Shown here one piece after another: positions 42,961 through 52,603 of a stretch of 64,000 bases of DNA (position 1 is the first letter of the stretch; the number at the start of each line of letters is the position of its first letter). This DNA comes from Bettongia penicillata ogilbyi (Eukaryota > Chordata > Mammalia > Diprotodontia > Potoroidae). The stretch lies in assembly GCA_023548195.1 (NCBI GenBank), contig JAJHZJ010000121.1:930220-994219 (forward strand), written 5' to 3'. Under the pieces are notes generated by a model. That model was not told the DNA's origin, ran no database searches, and worked only from the letters and a program-made list of their open reading frames with translations. The position numbers and the translations under genes are program-made.

Positions 42961-43424
42961 GAAGAAATAGTTCTAGTAGAATATACTTTGTGAGAGCCAT
43001 AGGGGATTGGGGATGTTTGTTGGGAAACAAAATCTGTTGTGTTGAAACAAAATGCAGGAAACAATACAACAAAAGGTAGCCATTATTTTGTTCCTAATGC
43101 CTTGTTGTATCTTAAGCACCTATGTAAAAACTTGTTAAGGTCAAACTACTAATCACCTGGTGGCCAGCCTAAAAATGAATTCCTCTAAAACTAAGTAGGC
43201 TGATCCTTACAACTCATCACCGAGTCCATACTCAGATCTTTCTAAGTTGAAGTTGGTAGGCTCTACCAGAGTTTGTATTCTGTGGATGATCATATAATCA
43301 CAGAACTAACCACACCATCTCTGCGTAGCAATGATCAGCTAGTAGAACTCCCTTATTTTGCAAATACAGAAACAGAAGCCAGAAGAATCCAAACATCTAA
43401 CCAAACAAGCATGTAAACCCCTAT
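42961..43424. other. Unassigned stretch, possibly a decayed repeat
   Basis: GTTGTGTTGAAACAAAATGC, GTAGCCATTATTTTGTTCC and GGTCAAACTACTAATCACCT seem repeat-like to me, but I cannot name the family. Confidence 0.3.
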
Positions 43425-43760
43425 GTGCAACACAATGTTTTAGATTCTAGGAACACAAAGATGAAAGCTTCAAATAGTTTTTGTCCTCAATGAGCTTATA
43501 TTCCACCGTGGATATAATATAGGTAAACAGATAAATGTATCAATGTAGTCATTTGATAAGGAGAAATTGCATACTAACAACCAAGAATCAGGAAGTTTTC
43601 CTATAGGAGATGTCATGTGAACTGAGCCTTGAATCTAGGGATTTTAGAGAAGATAGAAGTAAGAAAAAGGTACATTCTAGACATGAAGTGGAGGGCAGGA
43701 TATGGGGTACTAAGTTTAGGGAAAAGTAAGCCAGTGCAGCTGACAGAGGTAGACTGAATA
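43425..43760 (-). repeat. L2 LINE 3' region, antisense
   Basis: TAGATTCTAGGAACACAAAG, TTGTCCTCAATGAGCTTATA, TTCCACCGTGGATATAA, GTGAACTGAGCCTTGAATCT, ACATTCTAGACATGAAG. Confidence 0.65.
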
Positions 43761-43929
43761 TAGGTGCCTAGGATGGAGTCAGTCTTCCTAGATGACGTCT
43801 CCCTTTTGCATCCCCTTTTCTCCTCCTAATTTATTCTGCCTTTTTTAATTTATTCTGAACCCAAGCCTTTGTACACTTGTATTGTGTCAGAAAGATACAC
43901 TGGACAAACCCATCATCTCCCAAATAAAT

Positions 43930-44800
43930 GTTCTTACGTGAGAAATGAATATTTTTCATCCACATAATCCTGTGTTGATGAACAAGCCAGACTCCTTAGG
44001 GAACTTATTTATCTCTTCCAGGAGGCTCTGCAATATTATAGGACTTGATACAACCAATAAAAGGTCATTCACAAATAGAATTTGGAAGACCTTCTTATCC
44101 AGAAAGAATATCCCTCTTCAACTTGGATTCTGGGCTGGATCCTCTACACCACATTTAGGGAACACATATCTCCCTCTTTTATGCCATACCTGATATTTAT
44201 GATCAAAGAGGTTCGCTGAACAGATATTTCTGTTCTTATCTTTTAAGGAACCTGGAAAAATCTTGATAACTATATGCAAGTCATCTGTCTGAGAGAGAGC
44301 CTTGAAGATAGACTTTTGCTATACTGAATCAAGTACTTTTTCATAATAAGCAAACAGGTACAGTGGAATCTCATATTCTGTACATCTTTCAATCAATGGA
44401 GTGATTCAATTGTACAATATCACTTATGAAAGTCTTCCTGGTCTTGTATTAATATTTGTTTGAGCTAATCTCAATGTTTCTGGAGATGAATCTCAAAGAT
44501 TTTGTACAGATGGGAAAGCACGCATGTTCAGTGGTTGCTACTGGTCTTTTAATTGCTTTCTTTTAAAAAGAATTCATCCTTCTAGCTGATTGCAACTTCT
44601 TTCTTCTAATTTCCCTTATAACAAAAATTTCAAGATTGGTATGACTCAACTCTTCTAGTAGCATGGTCCACTTTTTAGCCATTGGACCAAGCTCTCACAT
44701 TTAGAGCAACATCTTATGAAATATTTTAAAGTAACTTTAGAGAAACATGAACATTTCATAGTCTAAGAACTATGTGATCCTTAGTACCCACTGCCCTTTT
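43930..44800 (-). pseudogene. RTE-type LINE reverse transcriptase remnant
   Basis: Read on the minus strand in order: LLSHLYKIFE, then (after decay) TIESLH, IERCTEYEIPLYLFAYYEKV, LDSV, FKALSQTDDLHIVIK, and VNDLLLVVSSPIILQSLLEEINKFPKESGLFIN. These follow RTE/BovB RT: YKIF, STIDHIH, IEKC-x-EY, D-x-EKAFDS, F-ADDIVL, L-LEELN, GL-IN. The catalytic A-DD is V-N-D here. Several stops and frameshifts. Confidence 0.8.
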
Positions 44801-45380
44801 TTTGAGAACTCTCCTAAGTCATTGTAGATATGGAAGGAAGCCTACAGGCCTAAGAGTCACTTTGTATTCGTCTTTGTTCAATGGATTTACATATACTTAT
44901 ATGTATACTGTCTACTCCAATAGAATATTCATTTCCAGTCATATCACAATGACTAGCACACAGTGGCACTTAAATCCCTGCTAATTGATTCTTAAAAATA
45001 CCAATGCGAACTTGATTGAGTTCAGAAGGATTCTAAGATATGATAGCATCACCCTTATATCTTAGGAATCACTAAGGGGTAATAAATGAACTTCCTTTAA
45101 ACTGTTGTAGTAAGTATCTTTTTTTGCAATATAAAAAGTGAAATAAGGTCATTACATTAGTATTAGTCATTAAGCCCAGATTTATTATAAAAATTTGAAC
45201 TACAAAAATGTCTTCCAGTGGAACAAGGGAACATTTTGCTTTGTCCAAGATAAAATGAAATTTCTTCATACATTTCCATTTTCCACTTAGGTTGATTAAT
45301 GCTTTCTTGTTTGAATACAGTGACTCATCACAAGAACTTGAATGACTCCCCCAGTATCCCTCAAAGTTGGGAAGATATTA
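44801..45380. other. Unassigned stretch
   Basis: No named repeat. Short frames on both strands (44802-44984, 45072-45269) without a domain. Confidence 0.35.
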
Positions 45381-45384
45381 TTAT

Positions 45385-45780
45385 GAGTTTCAGGGTTGCA
45401 TAGTAGAAAGAATGCTGCTGTGGAGTTAAGAGAACTAAATTCAAATCCTCTCTCTACTGCTTAGTAATCACTATGGTCTTGGGTAAATCATTTAACCTCT
45501 CTAGGCTTCTTAGGTTCAGAGGGGACCTTAAAGGTCATCTAGTCAAAACCGATCACTTTACAGTTAAAGTAAATGAGGTCCAGAGAGGCTGAATGGTTTA
45601 AGTGCTCGGAATAAGATAGTCAATAAGTGTCAAGAAAAGGATTAAACTCTTATTCTAGTAATTCCACGCCCAGCACCCTATACACTATGACACACCTAAA
45701 TTTTCTCATTTGTAAAATAAGAAACTTGAGCTAGATGATCTCTGGGGTCCATTCTAACTGTAAATCTGCAATCTCCTAAT
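45385..45780 (+). repeat. Sense MIR split by an antisense MIR
   Basis: Outer MIR: GAACTAAATTCAAATCCTCT, TTGGGTAAATCATTTAACCT (45385-45511) and AAATTTTCTCATTTGTAAAA, TAGATGATCTCTGGGGTCC (45700-45780). Inner antisense copy at 45512-45699: GGGGACCTTAAAGGTCATCT, TCCAGAGAGGCTGAATGG. Confidence 0.7.
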
Positions 45781-45794
45781 ATATCTATTGGTTT

Positions 45795-45935
45795 GAGGTG
45801 AGGAAAGTGAGGTTAAGTGACTTGTCCAGGGTCACACAGCTAATAAGTGTCAAATGTCTGAGGTTGGATTTAAATTCAGTGCCCCCTGGATCCAGGGCTA
45901 GTGCTCTATCAACTAAACCACCTGGCTGCCCTATA
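45795..45935 (-). repeat. SINE head-half, antisense (MAR1/WSINE type)
   Basis: GGTTAAGTGACTTGTCCAGG, GTCACACAGCTAATAAGTGT, TGCTCTATCAACTAAACCAC, CTGGCTGCCC: CORE to tRNA head complement. No RTE-like tail is present. Confidence 0.8.
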
Positions 45936-46860
45936 TCTATTTTTAAAAAGAGAAATAGAAACACTGAATTTAACTTGGGTCACTTAGCGAATCAGTAATC
46001 CTTTCAGAAATAGCAACCAAGTATTTTACCTACGAATTTAGTAGCCTCACCCAAAATGAGCCACACTATTATTTGAAATAGTCAATAAACCAGTCCAACT
46101 GGACCAAGCCTAAGTTATAGGGGATAAATATGCCCACTAGGATTCCCTAATTCTACAGACTAAAAATGAAGAAAGTCTACAAGGGCAAATTTGTATATTT
46201 TTACTCAGCTTATTTCTTTGTAGCAATGGTATGATCAGAATGTGTTTCTTCATAAGAACAAATGGTCACTTCATTTTTTAAAAATAATTTGGGCTCTTCT
46301 GCTAGCATGTAAATTGGCTATATCAGCCTCTAAAAAGACTAAAGTAGCAAAAATATTCATCCTTGAAAGTGTTAAATTCAGAGTGTGCTTTATTTTTAAT
46401 TTCTTCATCAGCAAGGATCCATATGGATACATCAGTTGCTTGAAAAATGATTGTCATCTTGCTCAACAGTTCTGATAGGAGCCCTATTTTTAAATCCAAT
46501 CTAAAATATGTTAAGGGCTGCCATCTAGTGTTTCAGAGTTAACATTTAAAAGTTGCATGGAACACTCCTCCTCCCCAAATGTGCTTGCCATCTATGTACC
46601 TATTTGGAATTCTAAAGCAGACTTGAAATCAAGAAGAATATATTTCATTCAGAGGAAAGCCAAAATTAAAAAGAACTTTCCTTGCTGTTTGACAACTGAC
46701 TCCTTGCCACCTGCAGCAGCTAATTTAATTCCTTGGTTATTACCTGTTCCTTTTTGGGGAATTGACATAGCAATGTAAATTACAACTCCTGATCCATTGC
46801 AATAAATGTTCTATAAGTTAGGAAGCCTGGCTAACAGCAAAGGTTTGCTTTTTCCAACAT
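45936..46860. other. Unassigned stretch, probably single-copy
   Basis: No repeats recognised in 46.0-46.86 kb. Contains a CTCF-like site (separate entry) and GCAGCAGCTAATTTAATTCC near 46714. A 73-codon and a 77-codon frame have no domain. Confidence 0.4.
46515..46532 (-). promoter_or_regulatory. CTCF-like motif
   Basis: The minus strand reads ACACTAGATGGCAGCC, close to the CTCF core CCA(C/G)(C/T)AG(A/G)(G/T)GGC(A/G). One of the first positions differs. It lies in repeat-free sequence. Occupancy cannot be judged from sequence. Confidence 0.35.
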
Positions 46861-46865
46861 ATTAT

Positions 46866-47138
46866 ATGGATAGGGAGATGGAAGGGTGATGGAAAGATAG
46901 ATAGATAGATGGAGAGAGATAGGCAAATAGGCAAACAGAAAAGAGAGATGAATGAAGAGCCAGATACAGAGAAAGATAGATAGGAAGATGGAGGGATGAT
47001 GGAGAGACAGATAGAGACAAACAGATAAACAGGTAAATAGACCAACAGGCAAATAGGAGAGAAAGACAGTAGAGAGAGAGAGATGAAGACAGATAGATGG
47101 GTGGGAAGATAAATAGATGGAAAGCTAGACAGACAGGC

Positions 47139-47220
<82 letters not shown>

Positions 47221-47335
47221 GATAGGCTAGGCTAGGCTAGGCTAGGCTAGGATAGGATAGGATAGGATAGGATAGGATAGGATAGGATAGGATAGGATAG
47301 GATAGGATAGGATAGGATAGGATAGATAGATATCT
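46866..47335. repeat. Compound GATA-type microsatellite
   Basis: An impure GATA/GACA/GGCAAATA purine tract (46866-47140), then (ATAG)20 at 47141-47220, one GATAG, (GCTAG)5 at 47226-47250, and (GATAG)15 at 47251-47325. The last three blocks are perfect. Confidence 0.98.
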
Positions 47336-47614
47336 AAGAGAAACAGAGAGTGAATGAGCCAGGGGTAGGTATGCTATAGCCAATTCTTACTGGCTCACCA
47401 GAGTCAATTGTTAGATGTTCACTGTGAGCATTTCTACCTCAGAAATCAGCAAATGCTACAAAGCAGGGCTTGATTTATCATTTTGCCGATTTTTAGAATT
47501 AAGAAAATTATGGAGAAACTGTTAATAATGCAGATTGAACAGAAAAGTGTGTCATGAATTCCTTTTTCAGAGATCCAGTTGCTATGCATTTACCAGCACA
47601 CTTTGATAGGAGCC
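47336..47614. other. Unassigned stretch
   Basis: No recognised element. Confidence 0.3.
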
Positions 47615-47705
47615 CTCAGGATGTGCTTACTATATGCCAGGCACTGTGCTAAAATAAAACATGGGGATAGAGGAGGGAGAGAGAAGAATGTTCTTGAAGT
47701 ATCAT
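47615..47705 (-). repeat. L2 3' fragment, antisense
   Basis: TGTGCTTACTATATGCCAGG and CACTGTGCTAAAATAAAACA; short. Confidence 0.55.
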
Positions 47706-47879
47706 GGAGATGACTAGAAATTGCATGAAGTTCTGGTTCCTGGCAAGATAAAGTAAAAGCTCACCTGTCAGAAGAGCCAAATTGGACCAACGTTACTAAC
47801 AAGCAAGCTAAGTGGCCACCTAATAAGTCCTATTTGCACCATACTACAAAGTTTAAACAGTACTTTCCTCAATATGATG

Positions 47880-47985
47880 TAGACAATGCAAGTATTATCA
47901 TCCCCATTTTACAGATGAAGTTCAGAAAATCAAGTGATTTGCCCAAGATTTCATAGAGGTAGAATTTAAATGTAATCGCAGGAGG
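47880..47985 (-). repeat. MIR core fragment, antisense
   Basis: TATTATCATCCCCATTTTAC, AGATGAAGTTCAG, AAGTGATTTGCCCAAG. Confidence 0.7.
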
Positions 47986-48202
47986 TTCTTTGAATATCAA
48001 ATCCAATCCACACTCCCCACACATTCACAATCTACATTCCATGTTGCCTTATATTTATACGTTGTAATTTTAGGGGCACTGAGGGAAGGATTCCCCAAAC
48101 TCTCCCCCTTTAGTATTGTATTTCCATCCATTACATCATGTAGATCTAACTTATATACATATCTTGTATTAGCTGTTAACCAGGAGAAGCCCACCCCTCA
48201 CA

Positions 48203-48820
48203 TAAAGAGGAGTTCAAATTGGACTGAACACAGAAAAGTTTGATTAAAACCAGACTCTAACGCTGAGACACTCTGGTGTACTTCATACAAGGGAACCCAA
48301 ACCTAGAAGAGGCAGGAACAATTTATACTTGAAAACCACAAAGGGAAGGTATAAGGAGGAGTTAAGGTAAAGAATGGACAGTCTTTCCCAGGAAGAGGTG
48401 GGACACAGAAGCAGGATGTTTTGCAGGAACAGTTGACCACAAGACTGGCTTAAATAGATTTGAGGTACCCAGTTCAACCAGGTCAGCCAGCAAACACTGA
48501 AAAGGCATCTGAGAGTAAGCAAGACTGATTCACTGCAGGCTCCTGATTGGTGCCTTTTGGCAAACAGGCTCACTCTGTGTCCAGTCCACCTGCCTGGTAA
48601 GGGAACTCATAGAAAATAGATAATGTAGGGGGTAGGCTCACATAGCTCATAGACCAAATCACATCTATCACAAAAACTTCCACAAAATGCAATAAAGAGT
48701 AGAACACAAAACAGAGTCCTAGGATCAGTCTAGCCCCATCTGAAAACCTAGAATAAATGCCCTTCAAAGGGAAGCGTCATGAGAAAGACAGAGTAAATAG
48801 GCAAAAGGAAGTTTGTATCT
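48203..48820 (-). repeat. LTR-like segment, antisense, bounded by 9-bp direct repeats
   Basis: CCCCTCACA occurs at 48194-48202 and 48821-48829. Read on the minus strand, the inside has a CCAAT-like CACCAATCAGGAG, then CTATTTAAGCC as a weak TATA, then GTATAAATTG and a T-rich end, an order seen in LTRs. Inner ends are not TG/CA and 9 bp is long for an LTR target duplication. Alternative: another nonautonomous insertion or chance. Confidence 0.35.
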
Positions 48821-48883
48821 CCCCTCACAATTCGTCCTTCCACAGCAATTCTTACATCTTCCAGAATCCATAAGTAAATCAGG

Positions 48884-48885
<2 letters not shown>

Positions 48886-48933
<48 letters not shown>
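48886..48933. repeat. (CA)n microsatellite
   Basis: About 24 uninterrupted CA units. Confidence 0.99.
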
Positions 48934-49447
48934 CAAGCAGGAAACTATTTCAGAGGTCCAGGTCATGACTTAAGGTTACCTATACTTCTAATGCACTGTG
49001 AGTTCAAAATACTCTTGGCATTGTAAAGGAAATGAATTAGAAAATCTACAGGGTTTTTAGCCCTGTGAAGTAAATTGCAGGACAAAAAGACCAAGCTGCT
49101 CTAGCACAGATGAGTCCAGCTCTTCAAGGAGACTAATGCATTTTCTATTCTACTTTTATTTTATCCACTGAGAGCTTGATTCTCTCTCTTGAATACCTGT
49201 CTCCTGAAATTTAGGCATCAATTGTGTCATCCCTTACTGGTCCTGCATAAGAAATTAAGGCAAGAAATTCTCTTTCTTTACTAAACTCTTATTGCACTTT
49301 GTTTTCTCCTCTATTTTATATCATAGATTGGTTATTTGGGAGTTTTTTTTTTTACACATATCTTATCTCTCTTATAGGTTATATAACCCTTTAGAACAGG
49401 AACCAATCTTACATGCCTCTCCCTTAGTATCTGAACTTCATAAATGC
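48934..49447. other. Unassigned stretch with weak L2-like tail
   Basis: 49370-49447 (CTTATAGG, CTTTAGAACAGGAACC, CATAAATGCTTAAATAAA) may be a decayed sense L2 3' end. The rest is unrecognised. Confidence 0.35.
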
Positions 49448-49609
49448 TTAAATAAAATAATATAACAAATAAAATATAATAATAATAATATTAAATAATA
49501 AATATAAATTAAAAATAAATAAAATAATAATAAATAATATTAAATAATAAATATAAATTAAAATAAATAATAAAAATAATAATATAATAAATAAATAAAA
49601 TAAATAAAA
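49448..49609. repeat. AAT/AAAT-rich low-complexity tract with a tandem unit
   Basis: Almost pure A+T. A unit containing AATATTAAATAATAAATATA followed by AATTAAA appears twice about 50 bp apart, so the tract grew by slippage of a longer unit. It probably began from a LINE tail. Confidence 0.95.
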
Positions 49610-49923
49610 GCGTTGTTGAATTGAATTTTACAGTGGGAAATTATGCTTATTAGATATAGATTTGGACTCTCCCTTCTATTATTCTCCTCACTCAACATGT
49701 ACTTAAGTAAAAGAAATTACTGGGGAATCCCAAATTGGAGGAATTTTAGGAATTGGCAGAATTTATTGTGTAGAGGCAGAGGATGGACACTTTTCATAGA
49801 ATGTAGAATGCCCGCTGGGGCTTTACCTAGAACTTCTAAATGATTCTTTGGTTGAGAATCAGCCCCCTTATAGACACCATGGTCTATAAAATGAAGCTGC
49901 TCAACACAGAAGGATATCCCCAG

Positions 49924-50118
49924 GGACAGTGTGCTGCAATGGTGAATAGCCTTGCAGATTTAGCTCCAGGAAGATTCCGGTTCAAATCCCATTTCAGACT
50001 CTTATTAGTTTTTCAAGTGTGCACAAGTCCCTCTGTGACTCAGTATATTCATATAAAAAATAAGTAGGTTTGAGTTGTTGACCTCTAAAATCTGTTCTGG
50101 TTCTAAAGTCATAATCTT
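49924..50118 (+). repeat. MIR SINE, sense
   Basis: ACAGTGTGCTGCAATGGTGA, TTCCGGTTCAAATCCCATTT, CTCTGTGACTCAGTATATTC, TGACCTCTAAAATCTGTTCT. Confidence 0.6.
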
Positions 50119-51860
50119 TGGTTTCTATGAGAAAATAACATCAAGGGCCTTGTATTAGTTGCACTGGCTACACATTCTCCCGAGGTAAACTGAATTTATG
50201 TTAATTCTTCCCACTGATTCTGTGTGTCCTTGTGAGAGGATGTGCTCCAACTTTACTGAGGAGATTATTTTGTAATGACTTCTTACTATGTCATCTTCGT
50301 CAGTATTTGCCTTGAGGAAACTGTGTCTTACTGAATGACTATTAAAAATAAGCACCTGGTGGCAACTCATGATCTATTGTTTTAAGTTTGTTGACCATAT
50401 AGTATCCTGAAGCTTGGGTAGTAGTCATTCCATAACCCAACCTGAAACCTTCAAGTATAAATGCAAAGTTGGAAATGTTACCCCAGAGGGGTACTATGTA
50501 AGAGGGGCTTCATTTAGAATATATTTGGATACCTTATACATTTGTACAGATTGAGTAGAGAGATTCTCCAACGAGGATCTTCTTTCTTGGATGCTCTAGT
50601 ATTCAAGAGATGCTCTAGAAGAAAAACAAGTGATTTTTTTTCCTTTTGCTTTCAGATTATAATTAGACTATTTTCTGATACATCTAAAAGATAATTGTTT
50701 CTACTGGCTGACTATTGAAGGTAAGGGCAGAGGTAAAGGAAGCAGTAAGGGCTAATGAACTATAGTTTTAAGAGTAAAGACCCACAAAATACCATGAACA
50801 CTGAGATTAGTCATCCCCTAGGGACTCAGTCAGAAAACCTTTGAGTGCTAACTTGGGGAATTGGGGATGCTTGATTAATTCTTTGCATCTTCTGCATTTC
50901 TGTGGAGTGCAGGAAAGGACATCCTATCCCTAGTATGCATTTGGTACCTTGAGTGATTGTATAGGAACTTGATCTTTATTGGAAAAAACATGGAAAAGAA
51001 CTACACATAGAGAATAATTGGAAACTTTTCTGTAGCAACTTCATATGAGAACAACGAACCAAAGAGAACTAACTTTTTTGGTATCATCCCCCATAACTGA
51101 ATACAGAGTCCCTAGGTCATGGGTTACATGGAAGTGCCATAACTGGTAACTTTAGACTTCCCTTTCTTCATTCATACTCTTACAAAACTAAACTCATAGC
51201 CCACTTTTCTTCCTTCCTCTCTCAGCTCTCTTCTTTCTCCCTCCTTATCTTCTCCTTTAGCTTCTCTACTATACCATCCCTGTTACATTTCACCACTTCT
51301 ACTCTATTTTTGTGATTCCTCCCCATAACCAGTCTTGTCAGGATGTGTGTACAATATGTGCTGAGTAGGCCTGGACTTCAGTTTCCCTGCCTTTGGAGCT
51401 CAATTTCCCTTTGTCCCTCAACAATAATTATATCATCTTCAGTATCATCAAGGTTCCTTTCTTTATCATTGTAGTGGTCATGTCAGCTAGGGTTCTTGTC
51501 TGTCATCTTAGATGTGACCAGCCTATGTATCTTCAGTGACACAAAAAGCCTGATTCAGCCAGAAAACCTGGAGTTTCAGCATCAGCCCGTCCTGCTGCAA
51601 TTCTGCCTTCTAGGACCCCTTCTCTGAGGACAGGATTTTCTTTCTTTAACTCCTGGCAAGTTACATTCCTGATGATGGTTTGCTCCCATGGCCACTTATG
51701 GACTACTTAGCTGTTTGACAAAAAACAAACAAAAAAAGGCAAGAGCAGCTAGGAGAGGAGAAAAGGAGACCTAAAAGAAGGGATATGCTATGGTGATCAG
51801 GCTGCCCATCCCTTCAGTCCCTCAATTCTTCTTTCCTCTAATAAAATAGGCCTTGATGAT
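50119..51860. other. Long unassigned stretch, probably single-copy
   Basis: No repeat or exon recognised over 1.7 kb. A C/T-rich patch at 51200-51260. No open frame over about 70 codons. Confidence 0.4.
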
Positions 51861-51879
51861 TAAAAAAAAAAAAAAAAAA
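51861..51879. repeat. A18 homopolymer
   Basis: About 18 A in a row. No retrocopy body is recognisable upstream. Confidence 0.9.
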
Positions 51880-52303
51880 AGAAGCAGCCAGGGAAATATT
51901 TTAAACCAGCAGGTATCTGAGGAAAGAGGCAAGGTATTGAGGGAGAAGAAAAAATAGTTTTCTGCTGGATAGAGAAGGGAATTATTTCCTAGCCTTCACA
52001 TAGAGAAAGCTATGATTACAGGCATTCTGCCCTATTCCCAGATGACTAAAAACAGTAAGTTCCCAGGGATACTATTACCTCCTTGGAACACAACAGGACA
52101 ATCCCAGGCTCACCCCAGTCCTCTAAGCCCCCTTGGGAGAAGGGGCTGAATGCTAGTAAGAGTCACCTCCAGATCAAAGGAATCCCTAAAAAAAGTCTTA
52201 TCACACTTTTCTAAGGAATGGAAGAAATAGAACAGAGCTGCTATCAGCTGGTCTACAAACTGTATTTCCAGAAAGCTGAATTGACGGCCATTAACCAGAT
52301 GAT
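51880..52303. other. Unassigned stretch
   Basis: No recognised element. Confidence 0.3.
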
Positions 52304-52555
52304 CTTAGGTATGTTGTTTCAGTCATGTCCAACCCTTTGTGACCCTATTTGGAGTTTTCTTGGTAAAGATACTGGAGTGGTTTGCCATCTCCTCTCCAGT
52401 TCATCTTACAGATGATGAAACTAAGGCAAATAGGGTTAAGTGACTTACCCAGGGTCACACAGCTAGCAAGTACCTAAGGCTAGATTTGAATTCAGGGAGA
52501 TGAGTCTTCCATCTGAATCCAGGCCCAGGGCTCTATCTACTGTGTTACCTAGCTG
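52304..52555 (-). repeat. MAR1-like SINE, antisense, full length
   Basis: TGTTTCAGTCATGTCCAACC, TTTGTGACCCTATTTGGAG, TTTTCTTGGTAAAGATACTG, GTTAAGTGACTTACCCAGGG, TGTGTTACCTAGCTGC. Confidence 0.9.
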
Positions 52556-52603
52556 CTTCCAAGGTATATTATTTTATGATCTTCCAAGGTATATTATTTT
52601 ATC
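52556..52603. repeat. Perfect 25-bp tandem duplication
   Basis: CTTCCAAGGTATATTATTTT with its AT end occurs twice with GAT between (period 25), directly against the head of the MAR1-like SINE. It is most likely local slippage. Confidence 0.9.

Noticed and set aside
47141..47325. Regular repeats that might suggest a CRISPR-like array
   Set aside because: They are 4- and 5-bp tandem units with no spacers, in a mammalian repeat context. This is a microsatellite.
48748..48966. Minus-strand frame with a VCVCV repeat
   Set aside because: It is a translation of the CA microsatellite.
51861..51879. A18 run as a possible processed-pseudogene tail
   Set aside because: No recognisable mRNA-like body, open frame or target duplication upstream.
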